Assembly: GCA_013398055.1 (NCBI GenBank)
Contig: VZRS01008300.1
Location: forward strand, 874,623-938,622
Origin: Ifrita kowaldi
Lineage: Eukaryota; Chordata; Aves; Passeriformes; Cinclosomatidae
Length of the DNA: 64,000 nt
Reading direction: 5' to 3'
Positions 40,214-53,164 of the stretch are shown here, one piece after another; within the stretch, counting starts at the first letter, position 1; every line of letters begins with the position of its first letter. The translations under genes were made by a program, and so were the position numbers. The notes beneath the pieces are model-generated. The model made no database searches. It saw only the letters and a list, made by a program, of their open reading frames with translations, and was not told the DNA's origin.

Positions 40214-43200
40214 AGGCTCACAGTGTCTTAACCTAGGCTGTCTCATCCCCCAACCCAGAAAGCTGTAGCAGCCAGGATGGGGCTGGGAGGCAGCCCTCTT
40301 CTCTCCCATCAAGCCAAAATTTTTACAAGAAAAACAAACTGGGAAGAAACACATGAACAAACCAATGAAAGGGATCCTATTCATCACAGAAATACATTTC
40401 ATGAAAATAAAATTCTTTTTATGAAGCACATTATTCTCAGTTTTCTGCAGTCTCAGGACAATATATTTTGCTAGACAGACTGCAGGAAGACTAAATGCCT
40501 TTTTCTGGCTTCACTCTGAGGTTACCCTTGCCTCTTACACCATTTCCCATCTTCTCAAACACACAGGAATGGACAAACCTTTGTCACTGTGTGACTGTGA
40601 TGGAACCAGGAAGTGTTCCCACTCCAGTATGACATTTTAATCTTCATTAATTTTCACCTACTTTAAAAGAAACTCCTTGGGATAAGAGTCAACACTCAAA
40701 GTCTGTGGAAGTGTTCCCCAGGGTTTGCTTTGCAGCCAGACATTGAACGTGTGTCTGGATGGCACGGCACGGAGAGCAGCTGTGTGCCAGCAGGATGGAG
40801 GAGCTAGGTGACCATGTGAGTCTGTCTGCTGCTTCCTGATCAAGGTTAAAATAATTTATACTAAACTGCCATCTGAGACTGGGCCTTGATCCAAGCATGC
40901 ACACCAGTCTACAGCATCCTTTTGCTTAAGAAGATGCTGAAAGCGCAGGGCCTTGCCCTCAGCATAGAGAAATAGTCCATATGCCTAAATTCTTGTGCAT
41001 TTCAGAAGAGAAGGTGGCATGAAGACATGCCCGTGGCAGCACAATTTCCTTTGAAACTGGGATGTACCTGCTCCAGGAACCCACTAATCACACCTTAGAA
41101 AGACGAACAGCACAGCTATTCCTTAAACATAAACAGGGGAGATTCTAGAGATCTCTCCAGAATGTCCAGCCTTTCTCTACCTTGTGCGATTTACCTTGTG
41201 ATAATTTTGAACCATTCACACAGGAACTTCCATGAGACCATGGAGAAAAATCACTTCTTCCTGTATATCTGTCATCCTGTCTTTTGTATCACAGCTGAGG
41301 GAACATACAGAAGCAATAGGGAACTTTTATGTGGGATGCTATTAAAACAAAAGAAAGAATTTGTTTGCTTTAGTTCCAGAAGTGTTTTTTATTACTAATC
41401 TATTATTAAAAAAAATAAAGAAAAATTAGCATTATTTTTAAATGACAATCCAACTTGAGTAAAACTGGCGAGAAACAGTAAACTGAAATTAGCCACAAGA
41501 GAGATAATTTTGTTCAAAATGGCCAATGGAGTCATGTACTTTGACAAAAATACTAAATAACTATGAAAGTTTACAGACTTCAAATATGCTGTTGTTTATA
41601 TATTACTATCCATTTACAAGAAGATGGCAAAAGATAGTTTGCCTTTAAATGATTAAGTTGATAGCACAGGAAAAAGTTATCAAATGAGAAAATGTCCCTA
41701 CAATACCTTAACTAGTGGGTGCAAGATGATTCACTCTTGGCATGAAGAGTCCATGAGACACTATGTGACTACAGCAATGCATATGAATAAAGGCATTACA
41801 GGCACCCACAGTGAGCACATTTGGATTCTCATCTCACCATTGTTCTGATGAATAGAACCAAAACAATCCCCTTCCAAGTGGCAAACATCCCTGCTTTGAA
41901 TAATCCATTCAGCCCTAGTCAAACTAGCAGATGAGCTTTTGGAGTCTGTGAAGACAGGCTGGAAAAAAGCTGCTTCTTGCTTACTTATTTATTTAATATT
42001 GAAATGAGAAGAGACAAGCTAAAATGAGGTCACAGAAACCCATTTTTGATGGGTACAGTTATGACTCAAACTGTGATTTGCCAGTAAAAGAGGGAAGAGT
42101 CAGTGAAATGTCTTTTGAATAAACTCTTGGAGCATCTGATAAGCAGGGGTGGGACCAGGTAGGCACTACCTCGTTAAAGGTGGGATTTGTCTCATCTACT
42201 TCAGCCATCTGGAAGTCAGGCTTAGCTATGAGCCATTTGCTAGGTTCTGTTTAGAGGCAGTGGAGGGAACAAGGCTTTCAAAGAAGGTGGCAAGTCCTGC
42301 CTATATCAGGAATGGACACATTTTTGATTCAAAGTCTTTTGCCTGTAAGGTCAGTTATTGTCTCTCTGTAAGTGATAAGCTTGATTTAGACACCTAACGT
42401 TTAAATAGCTGTAATTAGTAAAGATTAGTACTTTCAATGCTCCAACTGCTTCATGAAATACAGACTGTTTCTCTTCTAAAAGCCAGGTTTGTCAGCGAAA
42501 GTACGCGGTACAGATCTCAGCTGATAGTGAACAAAGGTCAACATCCAACGCTGCCTGTCCATTGTGAGACTCAGTTTAGGCACAAGGGGATGTTGAGGTC
42601 TAAAATATTAGTAAATAGTGGCATCCTGACTCCTTCTGTATTGGTCAGTTCTGGAGATAAAATGGGACTTCCCTGTGACACAGCCTTATGTATCAAAAGA
42701 AAAAAAAAAAAAAGGAAGCATGTCACATTGAATATTTATAAACCTAATGTCTCAGGCTCAATTTTTTTTCTTGTGACAGCTTAGACAAGTGGAAATAGTC
42801 TGGTTACTTGAGCAGAAATTAAATGAAACACAGTGAGAAGTGGCAGGTTTCCTCTTCTGTGTAGGTTAATGAGACCCTGTAGGACAGCAAGAAGGTGGTT
42901 TTAGCTGTTCTGATTAGCTTGACCTAAAAGCCACTTCATGATTCACACACAGAAAATGTAATTTAAGATGATCAAATTGATGTTCAAATACAAACTAGTT
43001 AACAATAGAATTTTTGAAATACCCTCTTCACAGCATCTTCTTCTCCTTCCAACCCCATGCCGGGTTTTATTGAATATAATGTTCTGGGCTGTGAACAACT
43101 CCCACAGGAAATCGTGTATGTTTTAACACACAGGAGAATTTTTCAGCCCTCTTGCAAGTCACATCTTCAAATACACTAGCTATAAATTCAGGACGACCAT

Positions 43201-46200
43201 GCCCCACCCTTTCTTATCCCTCCTTGCTGACCTCCACAGCAGGCTCTTTGAGGGACCCCCGTGCTTAGCTTTCTGGTGCAATCTGCCGCTGAAGGAGCTT
43301 GCTGGAAGCCTTCACTGCACGGGAATGCACTGCTGAATGCCTGCTTTGGGGAAGCTGGCCTGGAAACCCGCTGGGAATTCTCTTGTTATAGATGAACACT
43401 GTCCGTGCCAGGTTTTTCTCCTACTGCTAGCTATTTTCATTGTTGGTGCAACTTCATTGCTGATAGGGAATTACTGGCATTTTAATCAGGGTCATTTCAT
43501 TCTAATCTAACTGCTGGTGAAAAGGGAAAAAAAGGATGTATTTGATCCATCCTTCTAGCAAGGCAGAGTTTTTCTTGTTGAATACTACAGAGCCAGAGAG
43601 GTAAGACTCTTCAGATGATTAGAGGGAAGATTTGAAACTCAATTCTACAAACAGTACCTTGAAATGAAACATAAGCTGCAGGTTCTGCTATAATGAGAGC
43701 AACAGGTTGGACAAGTGAAAGAAAGTTGAGACATATATATGTAATGTAAATCTGCACATTAAGTGCTCTTTGTAAAGAGTTCTCTTTGTGTGTGTTAGAA
43801 ACATATTTGGACAAGGGATATCAAAAAAGCATAGGAGCCAGTTCCTTTTTATTTTTTCTCCCCCATTAGTACATAGCCTGAAGTCGTTTCTAGGCCAGAA
43901 AAAATGCATCTCCTTAATGTGGTCATTGTCCTATAGCAAATTAGTAGAGATCATCAAATCATTCATTCTACTGAAGGCCATTTCCAATCTATCTCATTAG
44001 CACAATGTTCAATCCAGTTAAAGCTGAGTCAAACCAAAGTGAGCAACTAATGGACTGAAACACTGCATTTTTTTTTTCTTTGCATAAAATTTCCTGAACT
44101 GAAAATACAATATCTCAGATACAAGATCAAATTATAGATTGCAGAATTTTCTTGAGAAGAACTTCATAATGTATCTATGCCTGATTTCTTCTGGGAGAAA
44201 AAAAATATTATAAAGTGATTATATTGACAACATGCAACAAAGACCAAATTCGATTCCGAGTTAAGTCTTGAAAAAAATGAATTTTTTCTTGTATGTCTGA
44301 ATATTACAAAAATAGAGATTAAAGAGAACCCCATCAAATACCACCCAGGCCATATTTAAATTTGAGAGCAACAATAAACAGCCTGTAATTTGTGCAGATT
44401 TTAAAACAATAGGGGCTCTGGCACACATTCCAATTTGCACCTACATAGCCAAGCTTTCCAGCATGTGACTGGTGGGATTTGTATGTGTTGATGTGTAAGG
44501 TTCACTTGTGTAAGGCACGTTCTAATACTCTCATGTGTAGAACAGACAGAGAGTCTCACATTTCACTCTGGATATCACCCCTGCACTGCTCTTCTGAAAT
44601 TCTGGCTACTACTACCTCTACTGGTGTCACAGACAAGTGATTGGAGCCTGCAGGGGTCCCAGACCATGTTCAGCACACATCTACACGCTCAGTTACAGGC
44701 AGACATCAGGTGGCTTTGCCAAACCAGTGGGAAGCAAATGAAATCTCCCCAGACAAGCTGTCAATTTGCTTTGCCTGGGGTAATAGACTGTGCAGTTCAC
44801 TCTGTGGGCATACCCAGGGTGGACATATGCATGACCATGTAATTTCTCATTTCAGAACTGTTGCTTAACTTAAATAGCTTTCTCAAGGCGGGGAGGGGGG
44901 AAAAAGCGCCTGTGCTGTTCTCTTTAAAATTGTCTTGAAGATTGGCTGGAACTGACCCTATAAATGCAAGTTAATTAGTGTATAGGAACATGTGGGTTTT
45001 TTGAACCAGTAACTGCAATATGAAAGAGATACAAACTACTGTACAGTCCTGGTGCCCAGCATAAAAAAAAAATATGCTGAGAAACTGCAAAACCAGCATC
45101 ACAACAATGATAGTAGAACTGTGAGAAACACCAAACTTAGAAAAGCAAATTTTCTTAGCTTATCCAAAAGGTTGGTTTGTAATATGTTTATCTCTCTCTA
45201 AAGAGGAGAACACGTCCTCACCAAGAACAGTCTTGGTAGGGATCAAAAATACTCATTGGAAATGGAAGACAAGGTTTACATTGTACAGCACAGGTTTTAA
45301 CATTAACTTCTGAAATGAATAATATGGAAAAGTGGCAATTTGCTTTCTGGACAATATTGGTTAATCAAAAATGATCACTGGTCTCTGACATATCAGTCAG
45401 TGTAGGTGGTCACTTCTGGCCTCAAACCCCATGAAAATGAGTTTTAAGTGGCTGGTCTCAGGAATGCATAATGGAGCAACACCAGTATTTCACTCCTTGC
45501 TAAGAGTGGTCAGAGTTTTGAAATGCCACGAACAGCAAAGAGGAGAAATGGCTACACTATCTCTTTGGCAAATTTGTGCAGATAAATTCTAATTTTAGTT
45601 TGTATTAATTTTATTATATAAAGTAGATTTATATTGACCTTTATTATAGCAAGCTTTTTCTGGTTTATCAAAACAATTTTACTCATGGCTAAAATAAGAA
45701 AAGTTGTTCTCACTTTGTCCATGAAACACAATTAGAGCTTCACATAATAATAGGCAACCAGAGACCTGGAATTTCAGAGACATTTGGCACAGTGTTTCTC
45801 ATCAGAATTGTTTCTAATATACAACTGTAAAATTTTTATATAGCCGTGATATGTCAAATATGGGGCCTTCTTAAGATCTTTGAAAATATGAAGCCATCAG
45901 TGTACCTGGAGCTTAATTATGTGATAGCTTCCTACTGCAAGAGAACCTTCATCCTCCCAAGGGCTAATTTTATTGTCATAGTTTTCAACCTATAGCTGTA
46001 AGAAAATGTTTTTGTCCTTGAAGGACTGACAGTGAAGATTTGCTTCTCAATATAAGGTGATTTTTCTCACATATTTATAAAATGGAAATGGAATATAAAA
46101 TAGAAATGGAATGTTTTCCGGATTTCATTTGCCCACAATATTTGCTAGGAAAATGTCTATTTTGTTCAAAATTTTCAATTGTGAAAAAGAAATCCTGTGA

Positions 46201-46984
46201 GCAAAGGGATCTTTGGGAAGCTCTAGCTACAATAGCAATGTCTGTAATTCATGTTCTTTTGTGTGTGTATTTGTGGTGGCTTAGTTTTCTTTTATTTTGA
46301 AGGAGAGATATCCTTTCTTTGTGACCAAGTTGTTTCTCTCCTGTTCAGCTTACATTATTTGACATTTCAGGGGGAATGGCTTACAGTTCAGAGGCATTAG
46401 AGTTATGATCATCACAAGCTTTTATTTTGGTGAAATAAACACATTTCTCTGTTCATCCTCTTGCCTGCCAGCACTGATGACTAAGGGGATGCTGACAACT
46501 GTCAGCACTATTAATGTGCGTTGAGGAAAGAGAAGGGGAAAGGATAGAGCAAGGAGCTTTTACTATTGTTGTTGGAAAATTTCTTAATCCAGTAACAAAA
46601 TCCAACAGGTGAGAGCCCCAAATTTCACAGTTACAGTAATTCTATCATTCAAATCAAATTTTTGCAGTCTGCCTTCATGCTGGCATCTATCAAGATTAGG
46701 TGTAAAAAGCCCACACAGACTGATAGCATTTAAGGATGAAATTTTCCCTGTGTAGAATGGAGTCTCTTGCAGTCCAGTGAAGTTCATGAAATTCAAGTAA
46801 CTTTTGAATGACTCAGCCTGCTGGTTTCTATATCTGTCCCTGTCAGGAATCTCCAAAAAGCCAGTGTACTGGAACCTCATGTTCAAATTTCATGCTTCCT
46901 CTGTACAGCCATCAATGTGACCTTTCAGTACCTCACAACAGACTAACTGGCTTTACACTCCTGGGCAGCTACATCCCTCTATAC
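40214..46984. other. Intergenic sequence
   Basis: No gene recognised. Slightly GC-richer patches at about 43190-43390 and 44570-44830 are short and lack protein features. Confidence 0.5.
42699..42712. repeat. Poly-A run
   Basis: An uninterrupted A run after a short AAAAG on the plus strand. No retrocopy is recognisable upstream of it. Confidence 0.6.
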
Positions 46985-48334
46985 ACACAAGAACAAGGCA
47001 AACTTTGCACCAATTATTAAAAAGGGTAGAAAGGAGGACCCCAGAAACTACCTGTCAGCCTTCCCTCTGTGGCTGGGAGGATTGTGGTACAGATCCTCTT
47101 AGAAGCTCTGCTAAGGCACACGGAGGACAGGGAGGTGATTTGGGACAGCCAGCACAGCTTCACCACGGACAAGTCCTGCCTGAATAAACCAAGGGCCTTC
47201 CATGATGGAGAGATACATCAGTGGACAAGGGAAAGGCTACAGATGACATTTATCTCTATTTCTGTAAAGCCTTTGACACAGTCCCCCACAACATCCTTCT
47301 CTCTAAATTGGAGAGAGATGGATTTGATAGCTGGACTGTTTGGTGGATGAGGAATTGCTTGGACAGTCACATCCCGAGTGTCATGGTCAATGGCTCAGAG
47401 ACCTGATGAACATAAGTGACAAGTGGTGGCCCTCAGGGGTCCGTATTGGGACAAGAATTGTTTAAAATCTTCATCAGGGATAAAGACAGTGGGATTTTGC
47501 GCACCCTCGGTAAATTTGCAGATGACACCAAGCTGGGTGGTGGTTTTACACACCTGAAGGATGGGATGACATCCAGAGGGACCTGGGCCTTGAGGTTCAA
47601 CAAAGCCAAGTGCAAGGTGCTGCACTTGGGTCAGGACAATCCCAGACATGAGTACTGACTGCGAGAAGAAATCATTAAGAGCATCCCCACAGAGAAGGAC
47701 TTGGGGGTGCTGGTGAATGAGAGGCTGGACATGACCTGGCCTTGTGCACTCGCAGCCCAGAAAGCCAAACGTGTCCTGGGCCACATCACAAGCAGTGTGG
47801 GAAGCAGGGTGAGGGAGTGGATTCTGTCCCTCTGCTCCACTCTTATGAGACTCCACCCGGAATGCTGCATCCAGCCCTGGGGTTTTTGGCACAAGAAAGA
47901 CAGCGACCTGTTGGAGTAAGTCCAGAGGAGGGCCAGATAAATGATCAGAGGGCTGGGACACCTCTGCTATGAGAAAAGGCTGAGAGAGCTGTGTTTGTTC
48001 AGCCTGGAGAAGAGAAAGCTCCAGGGAGATCTTATTGCAGCATTTCTGTGCTTTAAGGGGATGCACAAGGAAGGTCTGTTGCAATAAGACAAGGGCTAAT
48101 GGTTTTAAATTAAAAGAAGGTAGATTCAGGCTACTTGTAAGGAAGAAATTATTTTACAGTGAGGGTGGTGAAGCATTGGAACAGGTTTCCCCATGGTGCC
48201 CCATCCTGGAAACATTCAAGGTCAGGTTGGATGGGGCTCAGAGCAACCTGATCTTGAAGTTGTCCCTGCTCCCTGTCGGGGTTGGACTAGACGGTCTTTA
48301 AAGGGCCCTTCCAGCCCAAACTATTCTATGAATC
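46985..48334 (+). pseudogene. CR1 LINE 3' portion with decayed reverse transcriptase
   Basis: About 1.35 kb of CR1 in sense orientation, covering the C-terminal half of ORF2 and the 3' end. Recognisable RT words in order are KKGRKEDPRNY, QILLEALLRHTEDREV, FCKAFDTVPHNILLSKLE, SGGPQGSVLG, FADDTKLGG (catalytic FADD box at 47515-47526), FNKAKCKVLHLG, TEKDLGVLVNERLDM and GFKLKEGRFRL. It is dead. Reading frame changes occur near 47190-47220 and again before 48035. Stops lie after NGSET (47404) and after PRHEY (about 47656). The motif A residue expected to be Asp is Tyr (47257-47259). It ends in a CR1 3' terminus (GGGTTGGACTAGACGGTCT, then CTATTCTATGA). A long antisense open frame across 47395-48084 is a shadow of this element. 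Confidence 0.95.
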
Positions 48335-50329
48335 CCAGATGCCTACTTTTGTCCTTGTTGAGTTTTGCAGCAATGTTCTCTTTAATATTAACAACTTTTT
48401 TTCACCCCCACTGTGTTGCCAGGAAAAAAGGGATGAAAGCAAAAATGACATTTCTGCGCCTGCAAGACAGACAGCACAGCTGACAAGACGCTGTGTTGGT
48501 GACAGACTGAAGAAATCTTGTCTGGATAATGCAAGGCACAAAACAAGCCAAGATTCGCCCTTCAGTATCACAAAACAGGTATATATGATATTTTTCCATA
48601 CGCTACTCATCACATTTCTTACCTTAGTGCTTTGTTCTCTATAGCAGTTAATGCTCATCTTGGTAAATTCTGACCTCTGTCATGTAAGAGGATCATGAGC
48701 TTTTGTAATCCTGGAACAGGTCAGGTATCTGAGGGCAGAAAATAAAGGTCAATTGTCTCTTTGCATCATTCCTGTAAACCACAGCAGTATTACAGTGGTC
48801 TAGGTAGTTTAAACCAACCATAAGAAAAATTCTGCCAGAAGTGCTTCTGCAGTTCTGAATTTAGCTTCAGGAGACAAATAAATACAAACAAACCTGCATG
48901 TCAGGGGCAACACACAAAAAGGAATCTCTCTCATAATAGTAACCAATTAAAATACACATAAGAAACGAAGGGGAATCAAAAGAGAAAAAGAAGTTAATTT
49001 TTTTGTGTAACTTCCTCTTTGTAACTTCAATTTTGCATTATCAAAATACAATTGAGCTCATCATTACTAAAGAACCTTTAAAATACTCACATAATTTTCC
49101 TTTCCCCTGTAGTTTCCATGAAACAGATGCATGTGCATATTAAGTTATATTTTACGATTCATCTGGGGCAACTTAGCTCAGACATATCTTTTTGTTTGCT
49201 ACAAGAACTGCCTAGATTGATTTTTTTTGGCACATTAATTCTTAGTGAATGACAGAGTAAGGACTTTAGTTCCCAAAGTCACAAAATTACTTCTTCTACT
49301 GCATGGCAAACCAAAGCAATGCACAGTTAGGTTTTTGTAAGCTTTCAGTGTACAAAATTAAGGACACATGTCCTGACTGCACTTAATGCATTAACAGAAA
49401 GCAGTGCCATAGTATGGAGCAAAATAGGTTCAGCTGTGGGATGGCAGCTTTAATTGACAGTCTGCAGGTGGCTCTCTACGGGTTATTGCTTCTCTCTAGT
49501 CACCAACTCACTTATTTTTGTAGCCTTCCTAATGTGCCTGAATGCTTCACTTGTGCAAGGTGATGCCGAGAGGGGCCTGACAGCTATAGGTGATGCATTT
49601 AGCCCTGAGTTTCAGCAGTAAGGTGATGGCTCCAATGAGAGTATCGAGGAGCTTCTAGGGTGATGAGCCAGAGCACGCTGTAAGGTCATCAATCCTGATC
49701 ACTGCCTGGGAACACCTGGCACTAATAGCGTGAGATTGTTTTTAGTGAAACATAGTGTATGACATTGCATTATAGAACAAGGGACTTATATTTAGATAAA
49801 ACAAAGCCAGCTGAGAAGGACCAGGCTGGTTAACTTGATGTTCCAGTTGTTTTCCCCATCTCTAGCATTAGCTTAAGAGTCTTGAATTGCAGAGATACTC
49901 CACTGCAGTTCATTATATATCTACAACATGAACAGTTCTACAAGCAAGTCTTCATCACACAGGTCATTAGGGTTTACTGTGATCTAAAAAGGCAATAGCT
50001 CTAGAGACTTTGTCACACACTATACTAGAAGGGTTTTTTTTGTATGGTATTATTTATGTAACAAGTCCCAAGGTGCTTTATGAAACTTCAAGGCTCTTGC
50101 ACTTGATGTTTGAAATAATAACCACACCATATACTTGGTAACGTGATTTCTGGCTTTTGCAGTTGGCCAGATAATGGTGTCATAGTAGCTTAGTTTTCAT
50201 GGAAAAAGACTGACTTCTAGGGGAAAAGCTACCTGTAGGTACCATTGCTAATAAAGTAAATAATTCGGAGATGTCCACTTGAATTTGCAGCGAGCAGGAA
50301 TCACGTCTTGAACTTGAAAAGGAAATCAT
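48335..50329. other. Intergenic spacer between two CR1 fragments
   Basis: Unique-looking sequence with no recognised gene. Open frames immediately after the CR1 end (48339-48658, both strands) have no recognisable homology. Confidence 0.5.
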
Positions 50330-50748
50330 AAAATCACAGAATATGCTGAGTTGGAAGGGACCTGCAAGGATCATCAAGCCCTGCTCCTGGCCCTACACAG
50401 GAACATCCCCAAGTCACACCATGTGCCTGAGAGCATTGTCCAAACACTTCTTGAACTCTCTCAGGGTTGGTACTGCGACCACAGAGGGAGCCTGTTCCAG
50501 TGCCCAGCCACCCTCTGGGTGAAAGAACCTTGTCCTAATATCCAACCTAGACCTCCCCTAACACAGCGTCAGGCCATTCCCTCAGGTCCTGTCACTGGTC
50601 ACCAGTGGAGATCAGTGCCTGCCCCTCCTCTTCCCCTCACGAGGAAGTTGTAACTGCAGTGAAGTCTCCCCTCGGTCTCCTCTTCTCCAGGCTGAACACA
50701 CCAGGTGACCTCAGCCACTCCCCGTACGACTTCCCACATGCCAGGGGT
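50330..50748 (-). mobile_element. CR1 LINE fragment, reverse orientation
   Basis: Reads as CR1 on the minus strand. The 3' end lies at low coordinates, where the plus strand shows AAATCACAGAATATGCTGAG and TTGGAAGGGACCTGCAAGGA. The body includes the complements of the CR1 words for CAGCCTGGAGAAGAGGAGAC and GGCACTGGAACAGGCTCCCT. It is 5'-truncated near 50748. Noncoding; the 100-codon plus-strand frame inside it is incidental. Confidence 0.92.
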
Positions 50749-53149
50749 GTGTATTCATTTGAACTCCCTTTTATTATATAAATAATACTACAAGAGTATG
50801 CATCTATCTAACCAAATGCCTTTTTTTCTCTCACTATAACATACTGTATCTCCATAGTAACATAATATAAATAAAACCATTTAATTTGTGAAATTATATT
50901 TTTAGAATAGAATTACAGTATATAATATATAATAATTTTTTTTCTCATTTTACATTTTTCTTCTAGGTGCCAAAATATTTCTTCCAAAAATATATACAAA
51001 AAAAGCCTTGTGACTTACTCATTGTAAGAGCATATATTGTGGCACTATCCAAATTAGTGGCAAGGTATATAAGATCAGGGAGCAATGAAATGCAGTCACC
51101 TCACAACCAAATTGGAAATCACTCTTTTCTATGAAGAATGCTAAGTCTCAGGATGAAATATCTCGGTTGTTCACTCATGCCAAGAATCAAAACCACCTCA
51201 TCTCTCCTGGATGCCAGGATCACCTGAAGTGACCACTGCAATTATTAAATCACAGCTTTATATCTTCACCATGTTCTTTGTCTTTTAGCGTGTCTGAAAA
51301 ATGGAATCTTCCACTGATTAAGGATCTTTTATTCTATATTTGAATTAGCATAGGTCCAGTTGGTTTGAAGCCAATGGTATCATTTATGCTTCAATAACTC
51401 TTTTCTTTCCCTTGTGTTACTACCCCCTGCAGCACTGATTTATTTTCTCTAAACAAGCCAAGATCATCTTTTATCAAACTTTATTCTGCCTTCAAATGTT
51501 GTTACATATTGTCCTTCTGTACTCTTCAGGTCAAATAATAGAACAGCTCTAATATCAAACTGCTATCAGAATGCCTTTTTTTAAAAAATACAGCTAATCA
51601 GAACTGTTTATTGTGTTGCAGATAAATTTTAACTAGTGTCTGGTTTGATTGTTTTTTTAGTTTGCCTGATGTATCTGAGAACAGTTTTTACTTTTTTTTC
51701 CCTATTACATTAGTGACTCACAGATATGTTGTGACTGTTCAAATTTTGAACCCCAAATGCATCATTATTACCTTCCTTCCTAAATGCATGGCTTTCTTAT
51801 ACTTCCTTTGTTTGGTGAAAAAATCTTTTACTTACTATGGCTAGATATTCCTCCACTGTGCCATTATTAGTAATATTTATTCTAAAGCCTGTTTCTGGAA
51901 GGTCAAAATCTTCCATAAAGATAGTGAATCTTCCCTAATGCTAATATTTCTCTTTCTAATAACATTATGGAGATCTTTATCCAGCACAAATTAAACTCTA
52001 GGGGGCTAAAGCAGACAACATTATCCAAACCTTTTTCTGATCCTTCCCTAAATTGTTTTTCACTCAAACTTATCCATTTTATCACATTATCTTGTTTTTT
52101 GGTTTTTTTTTTAAGCTTAGCACATTATACATTATAATACTCTTTCACTACCCTGCCTTTTATTTCTAGCTTGCCTGAACAACGTGTACTCTTCCTATTT
52201 ATGTTGCACCCTATTATTATTAGTCTACCTCAGCTGGGCTACCCTAATTATATCTGGCTTGACACCTTGCATCATAATTCAGTTTCAGCTCTTTTATTGT
52301 TCAGATGATTTAAATTCCTATACTAATATTTCTACTGCTTCCCAGTAGTCTCAGGTGGTTACCTAGCTAGATTAGGAATATTTCATTTAAGGCACTGCTC
52401 ACCTGACTCCTACTGTCACCGGCTTTTTCTCCTTCAAATTACTTGAGTGACTCTTTCCCTGCAGCATCTTCACTGACATGTGCCACTGCCTGTGGCATTC
52501 TGAGCAGCCAGGGGTGGAGCAAAGCAGATTAGAAAGCAAATGCCCAGTCCCTTCTGACAGGAGAAATCCACAGGTGTGAAAGGACCTTAAGAAAGGAGGA
52601 CAAGAAGAAATGTTGAAATTCAAAGTCAAACATTTTGAAAGGGGGTTCACTTGCTCATAAGATAACTCATGTGAGGAGAGAGCTGGTGGCTGCCTTCATC
52701 CCCTGGTAATTCACCTGCTGAGGGTTTCCATGGTCTCTAGAACTGGTCTCCCTTCATCCTCCTCTGTAGAGGAGCTGTGTTTTTAGGATGATGTAGGTTT
52801 GACAGAGCACTGGCTTTGATGTTAGGAAGAACAGAGACTCAGATGTTTGCACAAATTTCCTTAACACAATGATCAAATATTGATCAGTTAATAAAGACAT
52901 CTCTGGGAATATCAGGCTCTCAGAAATGAAACTGCTCTCTGTGATGCTGCATAATTCCATCATAATGTGCTATTTTAAATTGTTGTCAGCAGGCAAAACC
53001 TTGTTCTGGCAGGAAAGTGGCAACATGTGCAACAGCTTTTTCCCTACTTAGCATCCATATTTCTACATTTGAAAATGTAAGAAAATTGTTATATTACTTA
53101 CAGATCATGCATCAGCTATAGAGGTAGGTGTTTGGTTTTTTTGTTATTG

Positions 53150-53164
53150 TTGCTGCTGCTGCTG
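53150..53164. repeat. Short (TGC)n run
   Basis: Five TGC units flanked by T-rich sequence; a minor microsatellite. Confidence 0.7.

Noticed and set aside
47395..48084. 229-codon minus-strand open frame
   Set aside because: It is the antisense of the CR1 reverse transcriptase remnant. The sense strand carries the recognisable RT words.
50351..50653. 100-codon plus-strand open frame
   Set aside because: It lies wholly within a reverse-oriented CR1 3' region, which is noncoding.
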